Source: NORP240 sp942492445
GTDB taxonomy: Bacteria; Pseudomonadota; Gammaproteobacteria; Pseudomonadales; Pseudohongiellaceae
Assembly (NCBI GenBank): GCA_942492445.1
Contig: CALOEW010000039.1
Span: forward strand, 1-59,973
Direction of reading: 5' to 3'
Length of the DNA: 59,973 nt
Position 1 is the stretch's first letter, and each line of letters opens with the position of its first letter. Below, piece after piece: positions 1 through 9,974 of this stretch. Both the position numbers and the translations under genes were made by a program. Under the pieces are notes generated by a model. The model did not search any database, was not told the origin of the DNA, and saw nothing but the letters and a program-made list of their open reading frames with translations.

Positions 1-1257
1 CGTTAACTTTCAGAACCAAGCCAATTGCTTTTGTTCAAATTCATCCGGACTGACAGGATCACCTCTCAGTAGCTCAATCAAATTGCGTTTGTCGAACAGA
101 TTCGTCTGCAAAAGGCGATAGATTTTCTGCAGACTCAATCGTGCCAGACTGAAATTTGATGATCGACAGTAACAGATAAACACACATGGCGATCCATATT
201 TGTGTCATCACCGCGTTTTTGCTGGTACCGAAAAACTTTTTGATCTTCAGGTTCTGTTTGATCCACTTAAAGAACAGTTCGACTTCCCAGCGGGACTTGT
301 AGATATCCGCAATAGTCTTCGCGGCCAAGGAGAAATTGTTGGTCAGGAATACGTAATGCTTGCCCGTTTCCGGATCACGATAACCAATTCGACGTAGCGG
401 GATCGGGCACTTCTTAGCAGTCAGCTGGCCAGTAAATTCGATCGTTTGATCACTGGTGAGCCCCTTGGAAAACAAAACACCCCTGCGCTCTACAACACGA
501 TACTTAGCGTTCGTTTTCAGACGGGTAACGAAAGAAATGTCTTTGTCAGTCAAGCTCTTATATAAACCGTAATCATTATACGCCTTGTCCATAGCAACTA
601 TGCTGCCTGCAGGAAGATTCAGTCTTCGGGCGATATTCACGTCATGGACATTCGCTTCGGTGATCCGGACAAATTCTGGAATCATACCCTGCTGATTCAG
701 ACCAACGTGTAGTTTGACGCCGCTCTTGGTGCTTCGAAATTCTGCCCAGGGAAAGACTGACAGGCACAGATCAATAGTGCTCGAATCGAGGGCATACAGC
801 GGATTTGAAGCGGAATTTATGCGAAGGCGTTAACGACTGGCTACGCTGAAGTAGCTTACCAAACAAGCTTTCATAGAGCTGGTAGGGTTTGTCGTTATTG
901 ATTCGAGACAAGGTGGTTTTAGTCAGCAATCGACTGCCGACGTGGTACAGACGATGAGCCTGAGTAGAGAGTGAACTGATTATATCCCGCAAGCTATGGC
1001 GGCCAGCAAGTTGTGCGAACGTGAGAGCAACAAATTGGTCCCAGCGGGAAACTTTGCGGAATGAACGCCCGCTATGGTGCTGTTTTGCCAGTGATTCAAA
1101 TTCATGTCTCGGAATCAGTTTCATGAATTGAGCGATTACCGTATTATTATGTGCCATGGCCTGACTATTCCTTTTTTGTTCAATGAGTTGTGGTAAACCT
1201 ATTGTAACAAAATCAAGGGGTTTTCAGGCCTACTTATTCACCCGCTAACGGGACAGT
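1..1257 (-). mobile_element. IS4-family insertion sequence, one end outside the window
   Basis: The element contains a single minus-strand transposase region. Its promoter-side end lies near 1241-1257, where the minus strand reads ACTGTCCCGTTAGCGGG. The window itself begins with CGTTAAC, which matches the inner part of that terminus, so the other inverted repeat is cut by the window edge. The IS4 assignment comes from the transposase (DUF4372-like N-terminus and YREK signature). The element is non-autonomous as read because its transposase is frameshifted. No target duplication can be tested because one flank is missing. Confidence 0.75.
74..1157 (-). pseudogene. IS4-family transposase, frameshifted
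   Basis: This DDE transposase would catalyse cut-and-paste movement of the surrounding IS. The N-terminal piece (1157 down to 771, 128 aa) resembles the DUF4372 domain of IS4 transposases. The C-terminal piece (685 down to 74) holds the second catalytic Asp in AMDKAYNDYGL and a perfect IS4 YREK motif, YKSRWEVELFFKWIK (Y-2-R-3-E-6-K). Between them the minus strand encodes ALDSSTIDLC, which carries the first catalytic Asp, in the frame of the C-terminal piece. A single missing base near position 811 therefore explains the break. Otherwise the gene looks full length, about 360 codons. Confidence 0.85.
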
Positions 1258-1261
1258 AGTG

Positions 1262-1432
1262 ATGTTGGAACCAAAAATGCGCAAGGAGCTGGATGATCCG
1301 ATTGTCATTGCCAAAAAGGAAGTGGCGATCAAATGGTGTGTAAATGCATCGGACCATGCGAGCACCTATGGCGGTAAGCCATGGAGCTACCTGCTGATCC
1401 CTCCAAATGGAACGCACCTGGTCCCTGGATAG
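1262..1432 (+). pseudogene. 3' scrap of a restriction-type helicase gene
   Basis: A 56-codon frame runs to a TAG. It carries the motif KWCVNASDHASTYGGKPW followed by SYLLIP, which from memory matches the extreme C-terminus of large DEAD/DEAH helicase subunits of restriction-type systems (type III Res or related). The helicase and nuclease domains are absent, apparently removed when the adjacent IS4 element arrived. The family name rests on this short tail only. It fits the hsdM fragment at 20.7 kb as a sign of a dismantled defence region, but the two need not share an origin. Confidence 0.45.
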
Positions 1433-1679
1433 ATGCGGGAGATTAGGCTTTGGAATCGAACATGATCGATCGCGCCCATGGGGGCGAAGCCAAACGTGCG
1501 TGGATCGAGTGAGGCGAAGTTAAGGATTGTAGACTTGGTTGCATGAGCCGGCCCACGGCGGAACTCAAATTGCTGAGCAATTACGCCAGATTTACGCCTA
1601 CGCCAATCCTACGCCACGCATAGTTAACTGGCTGTTTATAAAAGGCATTCGATTCCGGTCCCTGGCACCAATAAAATCA
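1433..1679. other. Short intergenic stretch without a recognisable gene
   Basis: About 250 bases separate the helicase scrap from the ISL3 remnant. I see no coding frame with family features, no tRNA-like fold and no clear promoter. The GC-rich 5' part may be more debris of the truncated helicase locus. Confidence 0.4.
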
Positions 1680-2440
1680 GGCTCTACCCCATTAACGGGG
1701 GATGGGCATTCATGTTTACTCGATTGATTATCCCATCCCACCCGCAGTGGGTCAGCACTCTCAATCGATAATTCTCAAAGTTTCTAAAACCGTAAGCCCG
1801 TCTCGAGATCATTTCCAACTTGTTGTGGAAGCCCTCGGTGATGCTATTGGTTTTACTGAATCACCACATAGCGACAATAGGTTCCATCCAACTGGTCAGC
1901 GTCTTCGCCAGTGCCCGCAACGGACTGTCCCGCAATTGGTCCAGCAGCTCGAAGTACCGTGGCAGTTGCGCTTTCATACGACGTGTCGTGAGGGTCTTGA
2001 GAAGCATAAAGCCGATCAGCTTTTTTAGCTTCATAGAGTGCCTTCAACACCGGATAATCAGCCAGGTACGTCATGAGATTTGCATTCTGCTCATCATTCA
2101 AGTGCCATTGATGTCGGCCCATAAGACTGAGCAGACCCCGGTTCTTTCGAGCCTCCGGATGGACTTGTTGCCAGACCTTCAAAAAGTGCTGGTTGATCAA
2201 CCTAACCACGTGGAAACGGTCTGCCACGATCGTCGCATTAGGGAAGTAACATTGAGCAATTGAACGGTAGGTTTCAGACAGGTCCATGACCACCACCTGG
2301 ACATTGCTGCACTCTCAAGTGTAGAAGTATCCTTGCTTTTAAGCTTTTCCATGACCTTATTTATTTCTCTCTTGGGGATCGTTGAAAAATTCCGGCTCCT
2401 AAGAGTAGTACTGGCGAATGAGTCAGCTGGTGTTCTCATT
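1680..2440 (-). pseudogene. ISL3-family transposase remnant
   Basis: Minus-strand frames carry ISL3 hallmarks: a catalytic block reading VVMDLSETYRSIAQ, then NATIVADRFHVVRLINQ. A C-terminal stretch near 1690-1750 ends THCGWDG and reaches a stop around 1684. The gene is split by at least two frameshifts, one near 2290 between the overlapping frames 2439-2197 and 2296-1853 and one near 2010. Its N-terminus (zinc-ribbon and helix-turn-helix) is missing or unrecognisable. The bases GGCTCTACCCC at about 1680-1690, just past the stop, look like the GG-starting terminal repeat of this family. It cannot encode active transposase. Confidence 0.7.
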
Positions 2441-2800
2441 CAATTCCCTTTCCCAATGATGGTGTCGAGTTCCCAGCGGGTAAAGCGCTCTGGAAAGGCG
2501 AGGATGGTTTTTTGTCTTTTGTCTTTTGTCTGTCTTTTGTCGTCGGTGGTCAGTTACAACCTGTCGCGATTGGTCAGATTGAATAGCGGGTAGCGGAAAA
2601 GCCAGATCGACCAGAGCAGCAAAACCGTGTCAGAATTGCCGTGGCAGGTAAACTGCCGCGCTAAAATACCCAAATCGACCAGAAGGTAGACCATTTTGTT
2701 GCGCAAGCTGCTGTCCAGGGGAATTACGCACCGTTGTGTTGGCAACGATTTTTCGCGGATAGAAAATATTTAAAAAAACGACCGTTTATGGATGGGCACT
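2441..2800. other. Degraded DNA between the ISL3 remnant and the inverted duplication
   Basis: No gene is supported here. Around 2505-2545 there is a low-complexity run of TTTTGTC-type units, suggesting replication slippage. A 63-codon minus frame (2745-2554) has no family features that I recognise. The stretch probably contains the missing 5' part of the ISL3 element and other debris. It ends at 2801, where similarity to the right arm of the inverted duplication begins. Confidence 0.4.
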
Positions 2801-3039
2801 AATTAAACAACATTAATTCCAATAAGTGGATAACTCTACTGGCAAATATTGGAGTCGTTTCTGGGATAGTGTTTTGAGCATTGGAACCCCCAACAACTAT
2901 CCCATTAAATGGTGGATTAAGTGGTTGCCCGGTAATAAGATATGAAAAAGGCTCATTTAAGGCAATAGGCATCGCATTCCATAGCCCGGCTATATAACAA
3001 ATCCAATTCATTGGAATTTGCTAAAGGAGAGGAGCCTAG

Positions 3040-3078
3040 ATGCGTTACACAAACAGGAGTCCTATTGCGATAAAATGA
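3040..3078 (+). other. 12-codon mini-frame with strong SD ahead of xdhC
   Basis: ATG at 3040 follows an AAAGGAGAGGAG tract and opens MRYTNRSPIAIK before a TGA. The right arm retains the identical peptide. It may be a leader peptide or only what is left of a gene start. I cannot tell, and two arms that share ancestry are weak evidence of selection. Confidence 0.25.
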
Positions 3079-3088
3079 GACTCCTGTT
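3052..3088 (+). promoter_or_regulatory. Stem-loop upstream of xdhC
   Basis: AACAGGAGTC at 3052-3061 and GACTCCTGTT at 3079-3088 form a perfect 10-bp inverted repeat around a 17-base loop, about 85 bases before the likely xdhC start. It overlaps the mini-frame above. The right-arm copy has lost pairing on both sides. It could be an operator or an RNA hairpin. There is no T-run, so a simple terminator is unlikely. Confidence 0.35.
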
Positions 3089-3172
3089 CGAAATGAAAGC
3101 TCAATGCAAGGCGACTGTTTTAGTGAGGTTAGGAAAAAGCCGAGTCACTTTCGAAAGGATGTTGCACGCCGA

Positions 3173-4156
3173 ATGCTGAAAATATGGAAAAGGCTGGCCT
3201 CGGAGCTCAGGGCGCACCGCAGAGTTTTCTTTGTTTTAGTAACAGACTCAAGCAAAGGTTCTCCAGGTAAGGCGGGTTGTACGCTGTTGTTGACGGAAAC
3301 CGGCGAGCAAGTTGGGACAATTGGCTGGTGGCTGTATGGGAGAAAGAGCTACTATGAATCGGTCGTGATGCGCTAGCGAGTGGATCTTTTAAGACCGAGG
3401 TACAAACACTGCTTCATCATAAAACAGATTATTCAAAACACCTCCGGTTTGATTTGCGGTGGCAGCCAATCAAACCTTTTAACATTAGTAAGCCCCACGC
3501 AGTTGCCTGCTGTGCAATCATTTACCGACAACTTGGTCGCTGGCAGTCCTGGCGTACTCAGCATCACTGCGGGCTCGTGGTGCTACGAACCCGATATCGA
3601 ATCCGGTCACAGCATTCGTTATGAAAAGTCGGCGGACACCTGGCGCGTTAAACTTTCAACGCTGAATCAACGCAGAGTTGCGATCTTTGGCGGCGGACAT
3701 TGTGGGGTGCGGCGCTGGCAAGGCAAATGAATCTACTTGACTATGTTGTAACTGTCATTGAACTACACGCGAAGAATTATTTACTCTCGCGTCTTTTCAA
3801 ACGCAGACTTGTAGGCCTCGAATACTACATTCCGAAAGTTTTGCCTCAGGCGTTAGCCTAGTCGATCATCCAGAGAAAATCTTTCAGCCGTGATTTTATC
3901 GCCGTCATACCACGAAGATATCAATGCGTTGAGCGGAATTCTGGGTTATCCGTTTCCCTATATTGGGATAATGGGTAGTCCCGCAAAGATAGCAAAAATA
4001 CAGGAAGGCCTTTGCTCGCTGAATTTTGATCTTCAGGATTGGCGGCGAGTTACAGCACCAGCGGGACTGTCCATTGACAGCGATTCTCCTGAGGAAATCG
4101 CAGTAAGCATAGCTGCGCAAATTCTGAAAGAGGCTAAAAGGCTGGACTTAAAGTAG
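3173..4156 (+). pseudogene. xdhC: XdhC-like Moco insertion factor, frameshifted (left arm)
   Basis: XdhC proteins bind sulfurated molybdenum cofactor and deliver it to xanthine dehydrogenase. The reconstructed product starts MLKIWKRLASEL, has the family motif SSKGSPGKAG, and (with right-arm help) GGC near the IGW position. A Rossmann-like motif, RRVAIFGGGH, sits mid-protein, and the C-terminal half runs to 4156. The frame breaks near 3345, 3380 and 3720-3890, so no functional protein is expected from this copy. Length as reconstructed is about 325 aa, normal for the family. It stops 18 bases before xdhA, consistent with an xdhCAB-type operon. The start is uncertain; an upstream ATG at 3104 is also in frame. 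Confidence 0.75.
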
Positions 4157-4174
4157 CGCAGGTCTTGGGTCAAA

Positions 4175-5752
4175 ATGAGCAATAGATTTCCCATTCAATT
4201 CATACTTAATACAGATCTTGTCACAGTCGAGCTGCCGCCGGGAACCCTCGCCCTGGATTTTATTCGAGATCAAAGACACCTTTCGGGCACCAAAGAAGGT
4301 TGCAGAGAAGGCGACTGTGGTGCCTGCATTGTGCTTGTTGGCGAACTAGTGACAGCTTCTGTTGATAATTCCAGGGAGCGCAATCTTAGAAGGAACACTG
4401 TGAAAAGCGGTATGCACTATCAGCCGATGACATCCTGCCTGCTACCCGTCGGTGAATTGCGGGGAAAACATCTGGTTACCATTGAAGGCTTACGGAGTTC
4501 ACGGGATGTTGCAAGCTTTGGTGCTGTCGGTTCAGAGGGTGTGGGTGCAGAAGGCGAACAGCTAAGTACGGTTCAAGCTGCCATGATTGAATGTGGTGGG
4601 ACACAATGCGGTTATTGTATTCCCGGATTTATAATGTCACTAACCGGATGGGTTGCCGATCCAAGTCGCCCGCTGGACCGCAATGGGCTAAACCAGGCAA
4701 TATCTGGAAACCTGTGCCGCTGTACCGGCTACAATTCAATTCGAAAAGCGGTTCAACGCATCGCCGATGGCCTAAGTGATTTAGTTAAGCAAGTGGATCG
4801 AATCAAAGCGCTCTGTGAGCGCGGCGATCTACCTGCGTATTTTCTTGACATTGAAAGGCGATTGCTCGAGCTCTCGCAACGCAGTTCCCTTGTCGATTCG
4901 CGCGAAGAGATTGCCGTCCCCATTACTGGTGGGGCTGCCATCCCTGTTGCCGGAGGGACTGACTTCTTTCTTCAACAAGGTGCTCAAGCGCAAGCGATGG
5001 CTCTTAATCTAATCCAGTGTACTGCGCCGGCTGCGGCCGTAGTGGTCGAAAACAATTGGCTAATAGTGGATGCTCGAATGAGCTTTGAAAATTTTGGCCG
5101 CGATCCGCTGGTGCAAGAAGCCATACCAGACATCCAAAATTACAATAAACTTATCGCCAGCTGGCCCATAAGAATTCGTGCTACCTTAGCGGGCAACCTC
5201 TGCAATGCGTCGCCTATCGGTGATCTTACCTGCCTGATGCTGGCGCTTGGTGCGGAATTAGACCTGGTAGAGGATGGCAGAGAGCGGTCCTTGCCTTTAA
5301 GTGAATTTTATTTAGGTTATCGGAAAATCAACAAGACTGACACTGAAATTCTGCGCTCGATTCGATTTCCCAGGCCCTCAATGAATTGCATTGTCGGTTG
5401 GGAGAAAATCTCAAAGCGCCCCCATCTCGACATTGCTACAGTTAATTCAGCTGTTGTCTTTGAATTGGAAGGTAAACGACGAATCAAGTCCGCGCGCCTT
5501 GCGATAGGCGGGGTTGCTGAGATCCCGCTGCTACTTGAAAAGACAGGCCAGTTTCTGATGGACAAAGAATTGGATGTTGATGTGATGTTCGAAGCACTTG
5601 CATGGGCTCAGAAGGAGATTGCACCGATCAGCGATATACGTGGCAGTGCCGATTACAAACGACTTCTCGTCCGCCAACAGCTGCTTGCCCACTTTATCAA
5701 GGGGTTTCAAGAGCATATTCCAGAGGATATCGTCTTTGCAGCATTACGATAG
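4175..5752 (+). CDS. xdhA: Xanthine dehydrogenase-type small subunit, 2Fe-2S plus FAD (left arm)
   Basis: At 525 aa this is the only uninterrupted frame of the duplicated locus. The plant-type 2Fe-2S domain has Cys43, Cys48, Cys51 and Cys88. The second, helical 2Fe-2S domain has Cys145, Cys148, Cys181 and Cys183. The FAD domain begins near residue 245 with PVAGGTDF and continues through GNLCNASPIGD. The subunit would pass electrons from the molybdenum site in XdhB to NAD or another acceptor. Residues about 106-123 differ from the right arm because of two offsetting indels (near 4488 and 4540), so even this copy carries a shifted segment. The xdhA name rests on the fused FeS-FAD layout; other hydroxylases of the same superfamily cannot be excluded. 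Confidence 0.85.
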   Translation: MSNRFPIQFILNTDLVTVELPPGTLALDFIRDQRHLSGTKEGCREGDCGACIVLVGELVTASVDNSRERNLRRNTVKSGMHYQPMTSCLLPVGELRGKHLVTIEGLRSSRDVASFGAVGSEGVGAEGEQLSTVQAAMIECGGTQCGYCIPGFIMSLTGWVADPSRPLDRNGLNQAISGNLCRCTGYNSIRKAVQRIADGLSDLVKQVDRIKALCERGDLPAYFLDIERRLLELSQRSSLVDSREEIAVPITGGAAIPVAGGTDFFLQQGAQAQAMALNLIQCTAPAAAVVVENNWLIVDARMSFENFGRDPLVQEAIPDIQNYNKLIASWPIRIRATLAGNLCNASPIGDLTCLMLALGAELDLVEDGRERSLPLSEFYLGYRKINKTDTEILRSIRFPRPSMNCIVGWEKISKRPHLDIATVNSAVVFELEGKRRIKSARLAIGGVAEIPLLLEKTGQFLMDKELDVDVMFEALAWAQKEIAPISDIRGSADYKRLLVRQQLLAHFIKGFQEHIPEDIVFAALR

Positions 5753-8050
5753 CAAGCTCCACGTCAGCGGCAGTGCAGAATTTGTCGATGACAGCCCTGC
5801 TCCACAGGGTATGCTACACGCCGCTGTGTTTGGTTCACCCATCGCCCATGGGACTATCTCCGCACTTAACATTAACCCGGCTCTGGCGGTACCGGGGGTC
5901 AAGGCAGTGTTTACCTTCGATGACATCCCCGGGGACGGGTACCTTGGCGCCCTGATACAAGATGAACCGCTGTTCGCACATAGGCAGCTTTTGTATCACG
6001 GCCAACCCATCGCGCTTGTTGTCGCTATCAGTCCAATTGTGGCTCGAGCAGCCGCTGCATTGATACAGCTGGAGACCGAGCCCCTGGCCGTGGTTAGCTG
6101 TCCCCGAGTGGCGTTCGCACAGGGCTTGATGTTGCAGGCTTCACGGATATACAGCAAGGGGGATGTTGAAACCGCTTGGCCGACCTGCTCGACTGTTGTT
6201 GAGGGAAGCGTAGAACTGGGTGGCCAGGAGCATTTGTATCTGGAAACCAATCGCGCCCGGGCGATTCCCCAGGAGGATGGCCGACTCAAAGTGTACTCGT
6301 CCACGCAAAGCCCCTCTGCCGAGCAGAAAAGCATAGCGCAGGTTTTGGGCATAGCCATGCACCTTGTGGAAATTGATGTCAGACGCATTGGTGGTGGTTT
6401 TGGTGGTAAAGAGAGTCAGGCTACTCCCTGGTGCTGCATGGCAGCCCTCGCTGCATATCGCCTGCAACAATCCGTGCAACTGGTGTTGAATCGCGCAGAA
6501 GACATGCGAATGACGGGAAAACGCCATCCCTATAAACAGGACTATAAAATCGGCCTAGACGACAACGGCACAATACTGGCCTATCAAGTCACTCACTATC
6601 AAAATGCCGGTGCCTATATGGACTTGTCGGCAGCGGTTCTAGAGCGATCGATTTTGCATTCAACAAACGCCTACGCCATTGCCAACGTGCATATTGTTGG
6701 AACGCCCTGTCGTACCAATCTGCCTCCGAGTACGGCTTTTAGAGGATTTGGCGGCCCGCAGGGCATGTTCGTGATGGAGGCTGCCATATCTAGGGCGGCT
6801 GAAAAAATGGGTGTCGATCCTGACTTTATTCAAGAACAAAATCTTATCAGTGACGGGTATCAATTCCACTACGGCCAAACCATAAAAGAATGCCGTATGA
6901 AGAAAGTGTGGCGCGAGGCGAAGGAACGCTTTGATTTACCGGGGGCGAAGGAAAGTGTGGCTGCGTTTAATGCCGCTCACAAAGGCCAGAAAAAGGCCTG
7001 GCATTAATGCCTGTTTGTTTTGGTATTAGTTTCACGAGAACCTTTCTAAATCAAGGCAGTTGTTTGGTTCATGTCTATACAGATGGATCCGTTGCGTTAG
7101 CCTCCGGTGGTGTTGAGATGGGGCAGGGTGTTAGCTCGAATCTGATTGCCATCGCGGCGCGAACCTTGGGCATCTCAGCAAAACGGATTCGCTACAACAG
7201 TACCAATACGTCTCGAATCGCTAACATGTCGCCGAGCGCGGCAAGCTCAACCACTGACTTGAACGGTGGTGCTGCGATAGTGGCCTGTGAAAAAATTCTC
7301 GCTGGCTTAAAGGGCGTTGCCGCCAAGCATTTAGCATCGAACCCCGAATCGGTTAGCATCGTTAATGAAAGGGTGCAGGTCAATGGCAGCGACACCGAAC
7401 TTGGTTGGCAAGAGCTGGTGTCGATGAGCTATTGCTCGAGTGTTGAACTGATGGCCCATGGTTTTTATACTTCACCAGGTATTCATTTTAATAACCTGGC
7501 GGGTAAGGGCAGTCCCTTCCAATACTATGCATTCGGCACAAGTCTGATTGAAGTGACGGTGGATTGTTTACGCGGGAGTTATGTATTGGATTCCGCTAAG
7601 GTCGTGCATGATTTGGGGCGGCCCATAATTCCCAGCGTCGACCTTGGGCAGGTGGAAGGGGGGCTTGCGCAGGGTATAGGCTGGGTTACTTTGGAGGAAC
7701 TGAGCTACGATACTGAAGCGAAACTCGCCTCCAACAGTCTGTCAACCTACAAAGTGCCTGACAATCACTTCGTTCCAGATGTTATCGACATCAAGTTTCT
7801 CGAAACGGACAGCAGACAAAGCGGTCCATTGGGTAGCAAAGCCGTCGGCGAACCGCCGTTAATGTACGGGATTGGGGCTTATTTTGCCCTAAGGCAAGCC
7901 ATTAACGCATTCAAGTTGCAGCAATATGGTGAAAAACCTACAAACAGTGAAATCATCCAGTCACCGATGACGCCCGAGCGGGTGCTGCTTTCTTTGTACT
8001 CGAATTCTTTACGGTCAGGTGGACTTGATGGGAACCTACAAAATGAATAA
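5736..8050 (+). pseudogene. xdhB: Xanthine dehydrogenase-type Moco subunit, one frameshift (left arm)
   Basis: This large subunit would hold the molybdopterin cofactor and the substrate pocket. TTG at 5736, 9 bases after AGAGGA and overlapping the end of xdhA, is the best start. From it, GGGFGGKE lies at about residues 219-226 and FRGFGG near 335. The C-terminal part has KAVGEPP, where the Glu is the catalytic base in this family. A run of five A at 6990-6994 is six in the right arm, and the lost base ends the frame at 7007; the remainder continues to 8050. Restoring that base gives about 771 aa, the expected size. Without correction the product lacks the catalytic Glu domain. It is followed, with overlap, by the P450 gene. 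Confidence 0.8.
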
Positions 8051-9106
8051 TGTTCTTCGGCTAGCTCGGTCTGCGCCAACCGCTGTTGTCCGTAAAACAA
8101 TACGCCGACTCAAAGACCACCGCCTGCGGCCTATTATCACTGTATCTTGGAAAGCGATGCGGCAGAAAAAGCGTTTGGCGCCGGGCGAGTTTGTCGCGCT
8201 GAACCGTGCGGAGCGGTCCGACCAACAGTTTTTGCTGAAGCAGTCCCAGCGTGTTGGTCCATTGTTTAAGGCTATCTGGGGAAGAAAATACTGTACTTGT
8301 ATGGTGGGTTTGCCTCTGTGCCGACGCTTTCTGGAACAACACTCCAATGACTTGACGTCTCAATCGTTGGAATTGGAGTCTTTCTTTGCCAAGGGCTTTC
8401 TTCGCAGAATGCAGGGGGAGGATCACAAGAAGTACCGCCGATTGATACTGAAAGTATTGATTCACAGCTCATCACCAGGGACTCCACACTGCTTGAAAAT
8501 ATCATCGCCGATGAGTTGGCGGCCTTTAAAACCCAGCAAACAGGTGAAAATAGTCCGCCAGCGCGATATGTCAAAACGCTAGAAAATATCGCCAATCGAT
8601 TGTTGATTTACAGTTTTTTTGGTGCTCAATCGGGATCGGATTACTTTGAAAAACTTGAAACAATGTATAAACAATTGGGCCCCCATGGCTTGGAGTGGTT
8701 CCCAGAGGAAAAACAAAAACAGGCCTTTAATGCCATTCGCGATTATCTTCTCAATCAGCTTGATGAACAGCGTGATAATGAAGAGTCAGGGCTGCAGGGT
8801 AGCATCATTGGCAGAATGTCACGCGCTGGGGGGGTTGATGAAACAAGCCTTGGCAACCTGATATATATAGTGGAAATGGGGCGCTACGATATGCGCTTAC
8901 TGTTTCGGTGGTTGAGTAAATACGCGGCAGAGAATCCTGCCTTTCTCGAGCGCATCGCAGAGGGTAAGACCTTAGATCAAGAGGGGCGTGTATCGTTACA
9001 AGAAGCCTTTGTGTTGGAGACATTACGCTTGAATCAGAGTGAGAGACTGATGAGAGTTGTCAATCGTGATATCAGCTTTGAAGGTTACTTTATTCCGAAA
9101 CAGTAA
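8043..9106 (+). pseudogene. Cytochrome P450, frameshifted and cut at the fold-back (left arm)
   Basis: The ATG at 8043 overlaps the xdhB stop, implying translational coupling. The first 140 residues run to a one-base deletion at 8449/8450, where the right arm has CTCGAAAG for CTGAAAG; the frame then continues to 9106. An I-helix-like segment, IVEMGRYDMRLLFRWL, precedes the K-helix ExxR motif (ETLR, 9017-9028). The frame ends FEGYFIPKQ at a TAA created exactly where the right arm begins. The meander and the Cys heme-ligand loop are therefore missing, and the product could not bind heme normally. P450 is assigned from the I/K-helix pattern and spacing; no close homologue is recalled. Confidence 0.65.
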
Positions 9107-9974
9107 GCGCATATCGTAGCGCCCCATTTCCTACTTATATATCAGGTTGCCAAGGCTTGTTTCATCCAACCCCCCAGCGCGTGACATTCTAGCCAATGAT
9201 GCTACCCTGCAGCCCTGACTCTTCATTATCACGCTGTTCATCAAGCTGATTAGGAAGATAATCGCCAATGGCAGCCCAAAGGCCTATTTTTGTTTTTCCT
9301 CGGGATTTTCTCCAAGCCATTAGGGTTCTATTGTTTGCCATCCCTTGTTTCAAGTTTTTCAAAGTAGTCCGTTTCCGATTGAATACTTAAAAAACACCGT
9401 CTATCAACATTAGTTTGCTCCTCTTGACATAGCAGTACATTTGACTTATCGCCGCCAGCAGACTATTTTGGCCTGTTTGCTGGGTTTTAAAGGCCGCCAG
9501 CTCATCGGCGATGATATTTTCAAGCAGTGTGGAGTCCCTGGTGATGAGCTGTGAATCAATACTTTCGAGTATCAATCGGCGATACTTCTTGTGATCCTCT
9601 CCTTGCATTCTGCGAAGAAAGCCCTTGGCAAAGAAAGACTCCAATTCCAACGATTGAGACGTCAAGTCATTGGAGTGTTGTTCCAGAAAGCGTCGGCACA
9701 GAGGCAAACCCACCATGCAAGTACAGTATTTTCTACCCCATATAGCCTTAAACAATGGACCAACACGCTGGGACTGCTTCAGCAAAAACTGTTGGTCGGA
9801 CCGCTCCGCAGGGAACAGCGCGACAAACTCGCCCGGCGCCAAACGCTTTTTCTGCCGCATCGCTTTCCAGGATACAGTGATAATAGGCCGCAGGAGGTGG
9901 TCTTTGAGTCGGCGTATTGTTTTACGGACAACAGCGGTTGGCGCAGACCGAGCTAGCCGAAGAACATTATTCAT
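9095..9974 (-). pseudogene. Cytochrome P450, truncated (right arm)
   Basis: Read from the ATG at 9974, this copy matches the left-arm P450 for about 155 residues and keeps the base at the site where the left arm is deleted (LILESIDSQLI). It then enters a patch, about 9270-9450, that differs strongly from the left arm and gives a stop near 9387. Further indels follow up to the fold-back at 9095. The K helix and heme loop are absent because the arm ends before them. It cannot encode a functional P450. Confidence 0.6.

Larger units (their letters stand above)
2801..8908 (+). repeat. Left arm of a 6.1-kb inverted duplication
   Basis: Reading from AATTAAACAA at 2801 to CTGTTTCGG at 8900-8908, this segment reappears in reverse complement at 9095-15240. 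Most of it is nearly identical, but the outer 250 bases and a patch in the P450 gene are clearly more diverged. The arm carries xdhC, xdhA, xdhB and the 5' part of a P450 gene, all on the plus strand. Outer flanks show no similarity beyond the AATTAAACAA boundary. Differences include substitutions, homopolymer indels and a roughly 25-base indel near 3090, so the arms are not copies of one molecule. Confidence 0.92.

Noticed and set aside
2505..2545. Run of TTTTGTC units as a possible CRISPR or regulatory array
   Set aside because: Units are 7-8 bases with no spacers; it looks like simple slippage. No CRISPR array was seen anywhere in the window.
2799..3011. A 70-codon minus frame upstream of xdhC, also found in part in the right arm
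   Set aside because: The right-arm copy is interrupted after about 45 codons, there is no ribosome site, and no family is recognised; shared ancestry of the arms explains the similarity.
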